The translations under genes and the position numbers were made by a program. The notes beneath the pieces are model-generated. The model was given only the letters and a program-made list of their open reading frames with translations, made no database searches and was not told where the DNA came from. DNA of 64,000 bases from Hexactinellida sp. DTS-2022 (lineage: Eukaryota > Porifera > Hexactinellida): the NCBI GenBank assembly GCA_028753945.1, contig JAPNXP010000004.1, forward strand, positions 4,774,001-4,838,000. Direction: 5' to 3'. Shown here one piece after another: positions 33,870 to 46,042 of the stretch. The first letter of the stretch is position 1, and each line of letters starts with the position of its first letter.

Positions 33870-34581
33870 ACAAACAACAGAACTTTTATTGGACTTACAG
33901 ATTATTGGACTATACAACTCTACTACTATGTTTCTTTGTGTACCAATTAACTTGCTAAAATAATTGTTCTTGTATTCCTTGTTTTATTTATCTATTGGGT
34001 ATTGTTCTGTTGTTGTTAGCTTAATTGTTGTGTATGAAAATTTAACTTGTTTACAAAGCATGTTATGTAAATAGTGACTGCAAACAAATCAGGGATGTCT
34101 GTTGCATTTTTGTTTTTCTTCGTGTTTTGTTGTATTTTTGTGAGTATTTAATGTTATTTGACTTCTAGCACTTTTATCGACACATGTCTATGTCACATCA
34201 TCTTATAGTTAAGTGGATTAACTGGCATATAGGAATGCTCATAAAAGTGCAAAACTTTTTAGTAAACTGACTAATAATTATTTTTTCTTATTCAATAAGT
34301 TAATCCACAATTGATAAGCGAGTAATATTATCTGCCCGCTTGCTTATGACAACAATTTGTAATTTTGTGTAGCGAACTTAGAGAGATGCTTTGGCCAATA
34401 ATAGGCATATTAACGTAAATGGAAAGGAGTCCACAAATACACTGAATCTAATGCGATTGTTAATTAAAGCAATTCGATTAGTTTGATAATTACTAGAAAT
34501 CTCTTGAAGAACATTTGAATACATAAGTGTAATTAAATCATTATAACTAGTTCATTTATTTCGGATTTCAAGGCTTCATCT
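33870..34581. other. 3' flank of ARF6
   Basis: AT-rich, with TTGTTGTTAGC-type T/G runs; may be 3' UTR. Nothing else recognised. Confidence 0.35.
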
Positions 34582-34747
34582 ACAGTATAGACTCGTTAAT
34601 ACGAACACCAGGGGACCGTCGAAATTTGTTCGTATTATACGTACATAATTCGTATTTTCCGGAATCACTTGCATGCATTGTATAAGCTAAGTGATTAAAA
34701 CTTGTACTCATTAACCGATATCATCATATTAACAAGAGTCTACTGTA
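34582..34747. mobile_element. B-family MITE
   Basis: TA-flanked, CAGTATAGACTCGTTAATAC to AACAAGAGTCTACTG, with CTTGCATGCATTGTATA in the centre. Confidence 0.75.
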
Positions 34748-35550
34748 GTTTAAATTTAGAAATGAAATTTTGAATTGTGATCAAAACGATCCTGTTTTTT
34801 ATTAAAGTTCATTCAGTTAAATGGTTTATTACTTTTAATTAATTAAAGTGGGCTAACTAAGTCCATGTGTAGGTAAGTTGGTTCTAAGAATTAATAGTAA
34901 AAGTTCAATTTCTCTGAATTTTTAGTTATTTTTAGTACAGTTCTAATTTTGACCTACTCAGCTTTATCATAATTAATTACTAAGAAATTTAACATTTAAG
35001 TTGAATTACTTTCTGTATTATCAACTACCCATCTTTATAGTGAAACATTCAATACATATCTTATCAAATTTCATTCATTTATAATTATATATTAGTTTTG
35101 ACATTCCCATTCTGGCCTTATTTAGCCTTTCTTTAATTTAAGCTTAAGCTTATATTACAACGATAGTAATGGTAGTGTAATTTGATAATAAATTTATTAC
35201 TATGGCCTAAAATGGCTCTGTTTTCTTTTCCTGTGCATTTCTAATTGAAATTATATCACTATTAATGGGAGGTGCAGATTCTATGAAACGGGGAAATCTT
35301 ACGGGTATATAAGTTCTAATCTTACAAATTCTATATTATGCAATTTTACAGATTTTCCCTTATAAACTCTGTTGGAGTTCTTAGTAATTGTATGTACTGT
35401 AAATAATTAGTAAATGTGTCATGGGTTCCTATCAGTTGAAGGTTTGTTCGCTTCTAGTTATGTATTTATTTGTATTTTGTTGTAAGCATAGGATAATATT
35501 ACTACAGTCAGGTCTGCTTATTGTAGACAGTTTGGTCTGCTTAGTATGAA
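34748..35550. other. Stretch with no recognised feature
   Basis: AT-rich, no coding region. A CAGTCAGGTCTGCTTATTGT J-type end at about 35504 is isolated. Confidence 0.4.
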
Positions 35551-35711
35551 AATATAAAAGAGCATCCTTATATGTAAGGTCTATTTCTAGACGGTCAATT
35601 CAAAATCCATATTAATAAGCCAAAAATTCTGTAGACCAAAAGCCCTGCCGTCTATGGGTAATACTAATGTATGTGTAAGAAAACCTGGTCTAGAAATAGA
35701 CGGTCTATAAG
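35551..35711. mobile_element. H-family MITE, opposite orientation
   Basis: AGCATCCTTATATGTAAGG at the left and GGTCTAGAAATAGACGGTC at the right. Confidence 0.7.
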
Positions 35712-36885
35712 TTATTTCTTCTCACAAATAATAGGACATTATATTCGTATTACAGTAATTAGAATTTTCAAACGATGAGTAAAGTTACTGTTATTTTCCT
35801 AACTATGTACTTTAAACAAAGAAAGTACATAGGAAAAACTATTATTGATGAATCAATATTCTTTATAAGTAATTTTTAATTTTCCCCCTTTTAAGGTATC
35901 GGTCATTAAAGTGTAAAAGTAATCCCAAAGTTATTACAATGTTATGTGTAAATTGTTAAACTTGCTATCCATAAAGATTTCATTTCCTTTGTATATATCG
36001 GAATTAATGCAATATCCTGTGTTTTTAACTGTCTTTAGATATTAATTACAAAATACATTTAAACTGCAATGTCAAAGTACTCTATCTAGGCTACAATTCT
36101 AATCTATAGAACCTATGGAACTTTTACACATATTTATGTGTAATATTTGAGCAGTACAGATTGTTTGATATTTAGCCAGTATTTGAAATTTATTTGCCAA
36201 ATTAGAATGCGAACTAACATATAAATATTTGTCGAGTTACTAAAAGATTAATAACCAAACTCATCTATTTACTTAATTAAACAATTAAGCATAAATGGAC
36301 AACATTCATATTCCATACCAATTAAATGGTGTGACAGACAGGGATTGCTAATGATTCGTGTCTAAATAGAAACTAATTGTTAAATTGGTCGTTTTTCCAA
36401 TTATGATAAGTATTCCTTATATAATTTTTACACGTATTTTGTGTCTTCTGCTTAAAAATCTTTGTGGAGTTATGTCCATATTTTGATTTGAAATTTGAAT
36501 CAAATCGTGAATTTCTATGATCTTATTACATTTGAAACTATAGACACTATTTGGAAGTTTATATTAATTTTAAAACCTCTATAAAATTAGTTCCTAAACC
36601 GTAAACCACATTTGCTTACTCTAGTAATTCATTGGTAACTAAGGAATTTACAATCTCTCAAATTAGGACTGGTTTAATTAGCAGTCCTTTGTTCAATAGC
36701 ATTGGTTGTATACGCCTACGTATAGTGTGTTGGTGGTTAATTCAATGATTATAAAGATATTTCGTGGTAATTAAGAAATTAGTATAATGATTTAGTCTAA
36801 AATATTAAACTTGTTCGATTTAAGCGGAGTTCGATCTAAGAGAGTTTAATTAATTAATAAGAAATATTCCAGATATAGCAGATGT
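35712..36885. other. Gene-poor stretch
   Basis: No coding region or family repeat recognised. Confidence 0.4.
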
Positions 36886-37117
36886 AGGGTTTATTTAGGT
36901 GCGGGTTGGCACTTAATTTGTGGCCAGATTTTGTGGCCAGAAATTCCTGATAAATCCCTGTTTGGGTTCCGTACAAATTTTACCTACTTACTTCAAATAA
37001 AGCCCATCATTGAATTATACCGATCATCTATTATGGCTGACACTTTTGTTGGAGTGCCGTAAATTTTTTTAAACTCCATTATAAAGTGTCGGCCAAGAAT
37101 ATCCTAGATAAACCCCT
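36886..37117. mobile_element. Q-family element
   Basis: GGTTTATTTAGGTGCGGGTT to GGCCAAGAATATCCTAGATA. The same text, inverted, is at 62287-62525. Confidence 0.6.
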
Positions 37118-38169
37118 TAACGGATTATATAACGGGAATTGACTGTAGAATATTTTTCCATTCGACTATTTATCGAAAATACAATCAATACTGTACTATG
37201 TGCTATGTCCCCAATTTAATAATACGTACTGCCTTAATATTACGATTGCCAGTTTGCCTATTATAAGTTTGTTTCAGAACACTTACATTATTGAGCTCAT
37301 ATAACATGTAGTTTGTGGATTCCGCAAGGGAATTATTAAGTTAATGATGTCTGTCGTAACTTGGAATATGCGAGTCCTAACCAATTCGAGATTGTATGTT
37401 TAAAGTCCAGTCAGGTCTCAATTAACGTTTTATTATTCTTCAGATCCTAAACTAAGAAATGGTCTAGTGAGAATACAAAAGCTTCTAACAAGGGTTATTA
37501 AAGCCAACTATACACACCACTAATTCTCTATGGAGTTATTTGATTAGCCATTGGTTTGAGGCTTCTATAACTGACATTTGATGGTTTATTTATAATTTAT
37601 TAAGGGTGATGGTTTCAGTATTAGCACTTGTGGTATTCCAACGAACTTAAATAACCTCATTGTAGCTAGCGTGTTATCTGTGAGCTAGTGAGAGTAAAAT
37701 AATTATAAGGGAATTTTTTAATTGTTTGTACTTAATTTGCATTTAGGGACTTTTATTAATTTAAATATTTGTGAATCCTAATTTTAAAGTTTGCATAGGA
37801 TTTATATTAGGTGTTTTTCAACCCAGGATTCATAATAAGATTGTTTTCATCAATTTAAGCTATTTAATTTTAAAGTACTATTTGACAAGGAAATATAGTG
37901 TACACATTATATTGTTTGTTAAGACAATTATGAAGACATTTGAAATACAGTAAATTCACCAAAAACTGTTAGAACTTTAATCTACAGTATTTCTTATATT
38001 ATACAATTTATTATTGGCAAGTAATGGCAACGAATACTAAATGCATCAATAAATTATTCTTTTGAGTTTTATGGTTATACAATCTATACAAAATCTCGAA
38101 AATGCACTGAGATACGAATTCAATATTAGCCTCTTTTAACATGTATAAAGTTACTATTGTTTTAAATAC
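37118..38169. other. Gene-poor stretch
   Basis: AT-rich, no supported gene; the short open frames have no recognisable motif. Confidence 0.4.
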
Positions 38170-38289
38170 AGTACAACCGCGATTATCCGAACACGTTAGA
38201 CCTTACAGAAGAGTTCTGATGATTATATAGAACTACTTTGTACAACAATATTGGGGCATATCGAAGTTCGGATAATAGAGGTTACCTGT
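38170..38289. mobile_element. O-family MITE
   Basis: TA-flanked, CAGTACAACCGCGATTATCC to GGATAATAGAGGTTACCTG. Confidence 0.7.
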
Positions 38290-38307
38290 ATACACAGTAT
38301 ATCATAC

Positions 38308-38800
38308 GGTTGACTCCGGTTAATTGGGACACATTGGTTAACAATAAATCTTAGTTTTGTTCCTGGAAATGTGTATCGTTAAACTGTTGTTTCAATTAAG
38401 TGGAGTCAACTGTTTATACTTACAATTTGTTACTTTAGAGCCCCCGTTAATTGAGGTCTCCGCTTAATCAATTGGTTCAATATTTCCAGGCGTCAAAAGT
38501 TATAAATTTTTGTTCATCCTGCAAAAATATTTTAAAGTATACGATAAGCAAAATATTTCATCCGAGCTTCATAAAAAAGAAAATGCTGCACAGTTTTAAC
38601 GAAAATTTGCCTTATGAGGTCGTTTTCCCAACGATACAATCGTATGGCAATATGCCTAATTATTGAGGCCTCATTTCACATAATTTAATAACTGAATTAC
38701 AGTTTTGTTTGCAATATTTTCGGTTATTAATTTGGTTCTCTTCTTAATTAATTAAGACAAACTACTTTAACCAATGTGACCCAATTAAGCGGACTCTACA
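38308..38800. mobile_element. Two F-related MITEs
   Basis: First about 38308-38412 (GTTGACTCCGGTTAATTGG to CAATTAAGTGGAGTCAACTG), second about 38441-38800 (AGAGCCCCCGTTAATTGAGG to CAATTAAGCGGACTCTACAG), the latter enlarged. Confidence 0.55.
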
Positions 38801-39170
38801 GTACTGTACTATAATATTAATAAGAACATTGTACTATAATAGACCTGTATCTTAGCGCTTACAAAAGCGATCCTGACAGTAACATTGGCATTCAATTAAT
38901 TATCACTCAAATTAGCTTGCAATAACAAATTAAAATTAAAATGTTGATTACATCTTACACAGAATTAATCATGCTAATTAACTATGGTTATTTAATGTCA
39001 AGTTATACTATATAATATATGGAATGCTTTTCCACTTGTAATCTACAAAAAAACATTATACTTTAGAACTTGTAATAAATTCCTCTTTGAATTTTCGTTG
39101 CTAGCATCCTCTGATATTATTTGAACCCATATTAAGTTGCACATCTATGTCACTACTCAATGTGGTTGTA

Positions 39171-39178
39171 TATATAAG
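39171..39178 (+). promoter_or_regulatory. TATA box of the RhoGAP gene
   Basis: TATATAAG lies 63 bases upstream of the first start codon at 39241. Confidence 0.45.
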
Positions 39179-39240
39179 TCACTTTATGTCGAAACATAAT
39201 CTCAACTGAGTGTGGTATAATTATTAAATTATTAATTAAA

Positions 39241-41975
39241 ATGCTTACAATAACAAGCTACGGGCAGAGATTGCTAGTGCCTATACATCATCACCCGATC
39301 AGTACACTTCGTATGGACAGCACTCGCGTCTACGCACTATGGGGATACGACTATGAGCACAATGGGAAAAGTATTTCTTTCGTTGCAGGCGAAATGTTTG
39401 ATTTGGTTGAAAAATCGAATACTGACTGGTGGCTCGTTTCGCGAATGCCGGGAGAGAAATTCTTTGTTCCAGCGAATTATCTGAAGGAGGAATCTGCGGA
39501 ATCTAGCACCCTCTCCACACCGGGTAGTCCCAAAATAGCCCCCAAGCCCCTCAGTCCCAAACCTGTTGCGAAACCGATTAAGCACTCAAACAGCGGAGGC
39601 GACATAGAGCGCATAAAGGTTAAGCCGGCCCCGCCCTCCTCCAATCGCCGCAGTGCGAATATAAACAAACGCTTCGAGGAGCTGCCTCCCCTCCCCGTGA
39701 CACAGGATGTGAGAACGAAAGATAAGAAACCTTTCGGGTCCGGGGGGACTTTCTCCTTCCCCCAGAGCTCTGACGAGTTCCGGAACGAGTTCACCGCAAA
39801 GCTCAACAGAGCCATGATGCAGCTGCCAGCTGTGCCCAGCGGCGAGTCGAAGCGCAGCAGCTGCCACGAGAGAATTCCAGAGGCCCCCGAGAGTAACTAC
39901 GACAGGCTGGACGAACTATACGAGACTGTAAGTACCGATAATCCCTTATAGCAAGTCGCATTTTGTATGCGATATTAGCTTAGCTTGATATAAGCGAAGT
40001 TGCTATTAGAGCAGTGGTTCCCAACCTAGGGTACATAAGATGAGGGTTTTTTAAGGTTGAGGCCTTGGTGTAACTCAACACTGCAGCGGCCGCGAATCGT
40101 GGTGCAACTCCAAAAAATCTTGGTGCAAAATTTACACCAAGATCGGCCAAAAATCCCTGAAAATTTGTATTCACGAAATTTGTAATACGATCAATGGGAG
40201 GGTCCACATATTTACTATAGAGGAACGCGATTAACATTTAATACTCGCTTGGGGACTTGAAGTAACTTGCTAATATAGCAATTGATATTAGGTGAATATC
40301 ACTGTAGTATAATTAGTTATTATACTTCTTGCATGCTAATCTGAACTCTTGTTATAAGGAAGTACAAGCCAAGGTGCTCTATAGTTACTTCGAATTAAGC
40401 GGAGTTCGTTATAACGGGAGTATACTGTACTTAGTTTTATAATATGACCAACACCTCAATAATAAACAGGCTTCGCAAGGTGATTATTATGATAAAATAT
40501 GAGCTTGCTGTGTCTGAAATTACACTAGAAAAGTTTTGGCCGAAATACAACTAATTCCATTTGAAATAGCATTCCTATGCCAGTAGTTATATCTATAACT
40601 TACTGCTAATGGAAAGTTGCACAAAATGTGATAGATAACAAACTGAACGCAATAATTTTCCTGAATATTGAAGTTACTTGTCAGCAATTCCATTTATTAA
40701 ATATTATTCCGTTTTTGTTCGTACACTAGGGGACCGTCAAAATATGTACTCTTTTCCAGGATTGGTATTAAGTTAGTATTAACCAATATCATTTGTATTG
40801 AAAAGGCTTTAAAGAGGACTGAAATAGTGTTCGTACTAACGAGGTTCTACTATATTAATGCCAATATAGTATAATATTTAAGAAGTACAAGCTGTAGATA
40901 ATTGACAGGTCATAACAGCATGGATCGCTTAGAACCATTATCTGTTGCCTTGTGAGCTACGAACCTATACAAGCGATTACTGACTGATCTCAGTTGGGAT
41001 TATCTGCGTACACATGTTAGTGAGGTGACTCGTTAGTGTACTTTAGCCTTTGTAAGTTATCCGTAGTAAAGTATGATTCCCAAGTTTGTATACTGATTCT
41101 ATAGGAAACTTTAAAATATTACAAATATTATTATACACAAATTTTAACTAATTATAGCAATTAGAGAGTCATTCAATCAACATATTTATCCAAATAGGGA
41201 TATTATTGAAATTTCGTCGGTAAAATTAATCCCAACTAAATGGAAATAAGTACGTACTAACCGAGTTTACCCTACATAGAAATACGAACACAGCTAATAC
41301 GAACACTATTTCAGTCCCCCCTCAAAGATTTCCAATACTAATTCCACCAGTTAATACTAATTGCGGACAAGAAGTACACATTTTGACGGTCCCTTGGTGT
41401 ACGACTAACGAGGTTCTACTGTACTAATCCGAATTGCATACTAAGTAACGACATCTACTGTAATATTACTCCCGTTATAACCAAGTCGGATATAACGAAA
41501 TGGATATTTCCCCCCGAGCACTAAATGCATTAATTATTTTCCACTTATAACGAATATCCGGGTATAAAGAAGGAATTTACAGGTCCCAAGCACTTCGTTA
41601 TAACCGAGTTCTATTGTATTATTATTATGAGTTTACTTATCCACCGATCATCGGCGTTTGTATTAAAAAACCTCGCTACTTTCTACCGATTGTTTTTTTA
41701 TGTTTATAAAAAAATTATTATTATTATTATTATTATTATGAAATTACTTATATAGAGCTCAGCTCTAGTAGAGTTCAGTTTTTCAGTATGTGTATTCAGG
41801 CACTGAGAAAGGTCAGTTTTTCCCAAAGTTTTGAAATTGACCTTTAGAAAGTAAGCCTGGGCTTTTAGTATGGGAAAAAATCTGAACTCTACAAAGCTCA
41901 GTTCTATATAAGGATTCTCTATTATTATTATTATTATTACTATTATTATTATTGTTTTTTTATGTTTATAAAAAA

Positions 41976-42016
<41 letters not shown>

Positions 42017-45000
42017 CCCTTAGGTTCAGGATCCTACCCCCAACTCACAACGGCACCCGCAGCCCGCTGTCCGAACAGAGCTAAACCAAAGCGACTCTTC
42101 GGTTCGTTTCAAATCGGAGTCTGGTCCCTCCCCCCCTCCGCGCGTCCCCCGGATCCCCGAGGTCCCAGTGTCCCCCGGTCCCCAGCTGCTCACCACTGAA
42201 AACACGGTTCGCAACAAGGACGCACACGGACAAATTCCCAAGAGGAGGGTCACTGTATCTTCCCTCCAATCCAGGGATTTCCCGGGTATGAGAACAAACT
42301 CTTTCGAGGGAACAAACAACATTAGACAGAAGGTGCTCCTTCCTCTCAATTCCAACAGAAGCATGTCTCTGGGAGACGACACTTCTCTGTAAGTTACAGT
42401 CTCTTAATAGGAATAAGGTCTACAGTAGACTCTAGTTAAGGCGAACACCCAACAGTGTTATATTAAAATACAGTCAGGTCTGCTTATTGTGAACAATTTT
42501 TAGTCTGCTTAACATTAAACTTTTTAATAAGAACAAGCCCTATGGTCCCAATTTAACAACTTACATAGGGTTTGTATTAAGTTGAGTTCGCTTATTATGA
42601 AGTCTCTCTATTATGAACACAATTTCAACCCTTTATTATTATAGGAATAAGGATAAGGCGAACATATTTATACGGTGTCATAATTCAAGTATATTCCAAG
42701 CCTTTGTTATTTCATTTCAGATCAGATTTGAATTTTATGAAAAAGCTTCAAATTAATATTACCCATTAAATTTGTCTTAGTCAAACTAGGAAGCATATTA
42801 TAGAGTTATTCAGCTAAATTACCGTTTTTATGAACTAGTTTTTATGTAATTACCTACCTTTTGGGGTCTTTTTATCAACCAAGATACAATTTACTCTATT
42901 AATTAGGTTCAGTGGTTATTTTAATAAGAATATTCAATAAGGGAGGATTTTACAAATTCAAAATACCAAACTTTGTGTATAATTAAATAACTAATAACTC
43001 CTTTATATTAAGAGAGTATTGTTGTATATTGAAACTGCGTTCTAATGTATTACTAATTAGTTTATAATTCTGTCCATTTAGAGGGAAATATATTAATTTG
43101 AGAGACTGAAATTAATTATAGACAAATTCGGTTTAGCGCTAGGTTAGTAGGAATATATATGTTCCAATTATATAATAAGAATTTGGAAACATTTGAATTT
43201 ATTTTACTATTTTTACTGTGTCAACTACTGGCAACACCTGTATTGTTAATTGTGCAACTAGCTTGTTATTCAACACAATTTTAACATTAGTTATTACTGT
43301 CCATTGAATGGCAAATGTTATAATTATAATACGTATATAGGATATCCCTTTTAAGATTTTGTGATACTCAGTGAAAAAAGCCAAATTTATAATATTACTA
43401 TTATTTTCAATCATACTAGACTGACACCGTACTATATTTAGAAATTTGCAGAATATTTCTAAGTAAAACAAAACAAGATAGAAAAGTATAAATGTGAGTA
43501 TTTCTTAATCTTAAATTATACTCACCGTCTAACAACCGTTGATAACAATAAGAATGCTTAATAGATTTCCTTGTATACGCAGGATTACGTCACCACAAGT
43601 CCCAACAGAGCTCTCAAACTCGCTCCCAGGAACTGGTGACCATAGCAATAGTTTTAGCCCAAGTCCGACCGGATCTCCTCAACAACAACAAACACAACAA
43701 CAACAACAACCACACCAACAACAACCACAACAACAAAATAAGAGCATGTTCGGGTTCGGTTCAATGCAATTAGAGAAGAGAGGAAATGTAAACAGATTTC
43801 GAAAAGACATCGGGTTATTTCGAGCTGGGAAATGGGATTCCCAATATATGGTGATGGAAAACTTTACGCTTTATTTCTACAAAGATTCTAAGGTTGCCAG
43901 GTCTGACAGCTCACAATCTCAGCTTACTCTATCGCTACAACATTGCACTGTGCATTTGGTGCCGGACAACAGGGATAAGAAGTTCCTATTCAAACTAGTG
44001 GAAAACGAGCAAGAGGAAGTACTCCTACAGGTAATTATATTATTGCAATTATACACACTAGTACAGTGGTGTCAGCCTAATAGCAATAGCTCTAAAGCAA
44101 TTATATAGCTCTATTACCAAGTTATTTCAGTCCCCAAGCGAGCATTAATGTTAATTCTGTTCCTCTAATAGTAAGTTCGCCTATTAGCAAACAAATTCGT
44201 GCAAAATATGCTGCTAGGTTGGCTATTAACTTGAGACTAAATACTGTTTTGTAACCATCTCAAAAATACGGTAAGTTAATTAAGTTATATTTGTTGTTGT
44301 CATCAAGTTAAAATTTCTAAAATTTCACTTTAAGTACGGAATAATTTTCTAAAAATAATTGCTTGCTTAAATTAATTCAACATTTTCCCTAATTAATATT
44401 ATCACCATTTACTAGGCAGAGAACTCCCAATCCATGAACGAATGGTTCTCCATAATACAAACCACTCTATCCCAGTGCGCCGACTCTCCCAGGAAGATCA
44501 GCATCCCGGAGATTGTCGACCCAACAGCTGATTCTAAAATCGACGACAAAATGAAGGACAAACTCCGGAAGTTCCTACGCCAGCGCCCCAACATGGAAAC
44601 GCTTCAGAAGAAAGGAATTCTCCACTACAGTGTGTTCGGGTCCCCGCTTGAATCAGTTGTCGAGAAGGACCACTCTACTGTCCCGGATTTCGTAATGAAG
44701 TGCATTAAGGAGGTGGAGACGCGAGGGTTGGACACAATAGGGATATACAGACTGGCTGGTAACACCTCGCAAGTTCAGAAACTGAGATACATAGTGGATC
44801 AGGAACAGTTGTATTTCCTAGACGACCTCGACAAATGGGATGACATCAACATCATCACTGGAGCACTTAAACTGTTCCTTCGTGAAATGCCCGAGCCACT
44901 CATCCCATTCAGTCAATACGATAACTTTGTAGAAACAATTTACATTTCTGATGCGAAAGAAAAGTTAACTTACATACGTAAATCTGTGAATAGTTTCAGC

Positions 45001-45222
45001 AAACCGAATTACGACTTGTTTTATCTCCTGTGTAACCATTTGGAGCGAGTGGTTAAATTCTCAGACATTAATAAGATGAAGAGCTCAAACTTAGCCATTG
45101 TATTCGGTCCCACGTTAGTGCGACCGGAAATGGATACGGCTACAACTGTTGGACATTTTACAGCAATTAATAGCACTCTTGAATTTGTATTCTCGCATTA
45201 TCAACAAATATTTACGCGCTAA
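39241..45222 (+). CDS. SH3-PH-RhoGAP protein (ARHGAP9/12/15/27-type)
   Basis: Exons 39241-39927, 42024-42388, 43583-44030 and 44416-45222 join in phase to 768 residues. Exon 1 encodes an SH3 domain (about residues 27-82: RVYALWGYDYEHNGKSISF, then TDWWLVSRMPGEKFFVPANYL) and a proline-rich linker. Exon 2 is a low-complexity Ser/Pro segment. Exon 3 has a Gln-rich stretch and a PH domain (NVNRFRKDIGLFRAGKWDSQ...LYFYKD). Exon 4 completes the PH helix (MNEWFSIIQ) and carries the RhoGAP domain, with the arginine finger in GIYRLAGN and conserved NLAIVFGPTLVRP. It inactivates Rho/Rac/Cdc42 by stimulating GTP hydrolysis. Vertebrate ARHGAP12/27 have WW domains between SH3 and PH; none is visible here. 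An alternative start at 39313 (MDSTRVYALW) would begin right at the SH3. Confidence 0.93.
39945..40310. mobile_element. D-family MITE containing a truncated hAT-like piece
   Basis: D words (TATAGCAAGTCGC at the left, GCTAATATAGCAATTG and ATATCACTG at the right) flank 40016-40215, which begins CAGTGGTTCCCAACC like hAT ends but lacks a matching right end. It starts 17 bases after the exon 1 donor of the RhoGAP gene. Confidence 0.65.
40340..40430. mobile_element. C-family MITE, truncated
   Basis: CTGAACTCTTGTTATAAGG to ATAACGGGAGTATACTG. Confidence 0.6.
40444..40548. mobile_element. G-family MITE, eroded
   Basis: GACCAACACCTCAATAA to AGAAAAGTTTTGGCCGAAAT. Confidence 0.55.
40712..40854. mobile_element. 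A-family MITE
   Basis: GTACACTAGGGGACCGTC to TAACGAGGTTCTACT; the left terminus is worn. Confidence 0.65.
41275..41420. mobile_element. A-family MITE
   Basis: AATACGAACACAGCTAATAC to CTAACGAGGTTCTACTG. Confidence 0.7.
41464..41618. mobile_element. C-family MITE
   Basis: ATTACTCCCGTTATAACC to ATAACCGAGTTCTATTG, with GGATATAACGAAATGG and GAGCACTAAATGCATTAATT inside. Confidence 0.75.
41690..42016. repeat. (ATT)n microsatellite pair around a TIR element
   Basis: The text TTTTTTATGTTTATAAAAAA followed by (ATT)n occurs twice (about 41694 and 41955). Between the two is 41749-41921, with inverted ends TATATAGAGCTCAGCTC and GAGCTCAGTTCTATATA-like text. It ends a few bases before RhoGAP exon 2. Confidence 0.7.
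42471..42660. mobile_element. J-family MITE in RhoGAP intron 2
   Basis: CAGTCAGGTCTGCTTATTGT, ACTTACATAGGGTTTGTATT and CTCTCTATTATGAACAC of family J. Confidence 0.65.
42700..43582. other. Rest of RhoGAP intron 2
   Basis: AT-rich intron sequence with no family repeat or nested gene recognised. Confidence 0.4.
44060..44231. mobile_element. D-family MITE in RhoGAP intron 3
   Basis: CAGTGGTGTCAGCCTAATAG, CCCCAAGCGAGCATTAATG and CTAATAGTAAGTTCGCC; starts 30 bases after the exon 3 donor. Confidence 0.7.
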
Positions 45223-45506
45223 TTCCCCCTTAACTGTTTCATCACTATTCTAATCAGGACTGTATTTGTATATATTTATTTTGTATAAATACAAGTCAAT
45301 AGTGAGTATTTGTGTATATATGGTGTTGTTGTTGTTGTTCTTTTTGAATAGATATGTATATCGTGTTCGCTTAAACATTACTTTTTGATAATGTTGTTGT
45401 ATATTGTTGTTATTATTATTGTTCATTGATTCTTGTAGAAAAATTAAATCGGTGTTAATTTCTAAATTTCAATCTACCAATTTGAGATTTAACAAAAAAG
45501 TACTGT
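45223..45506. other. 3' flank of the RhoGAP gene
   Basis: TTGTTGTTG runs and AT-rich sequence, probably 3' UTR; nothing else recognised. Confidence 0.35.
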
Positions 45507-45655
45507 CAGGTCTGCTTATTGTAAACAATTTTCGTCTGCTTAATAGAAAACGAAAAATTATCCTAGTTTACAACTTACATAGGGTTGTATTAAGTTGAGT
45601 TCATATTATGAAGTATCTATTATGAACAACATTTTGGCCCCTTTAATGTTCAAAA
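45507..45655. mobile_element. J-family MITE
   Basis: CTGTCAGGTCTGCTTATTG, ACATAGGGTTGTATTAAG and CTATTATGAACAAC. Confidence 0.65.
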
Positions 45656-45671
45656 CAAAATAACCTAACTA

Positions 45672-46013
45672 CAGTGGTGTTCGCCTGATAGCAATATTAT
45701 TGCTCTATTAGCAAGTTATTTTCAGTCCCCAAGCGAGCATTTAATGTTAATTCTGTTCCTCTAATATCAAGTTCAGTGTATTATACAGCCATTTGTAAAT
45801 ACGCTCCTAATCCTGGTCTGATCCAATTTCATACGCCTAAATCACAAATTAATGTTGCGGTATAGGAGAGGATTCCAAATTTTCGCGCTCCTAAATTCAA
45901 ATTTTTCAAAAATCATACTCCAAAAGGAGCGTCTCGCGCTCCTGGATAATTCCTTGATCAAGTTCGCCTAACAAATTTCGTGCAAAATGCAACGTGTTAA
46001 GAGAACACCACTG
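45672..46013. mobile_element. D-family MITE split by an I-family MITE
   Basis: TA-flanked D ends CAGTGGTGTTCGCC and GAGAACACCACTG. The I element is 45774-45956. The D element ends 29 bases upstream of the LRGUK start codon. Confidence 0.85.
45774..45956. mobile_element. I-family MITE with perfect 8-bp target duplication
   Basis: ATCAAGTT at 45766-45773 is repeated at 45957-45964. Ends CAGTGTATTATACAGCC and GGATAATTCCTTG, defining the 183-bp family unit. Confidence 0.9.
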
Positions 46014-46042
46014 TATAAATAATTCATGCAATAATAGCTAGC

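Noticed and set aside
40016-40215. Complete hAT element in the D-family MITE
   Set aside because: The left end fits hAT, but no matching right end or clean 8-bp duplication was found, so it is called only a truncated piece.
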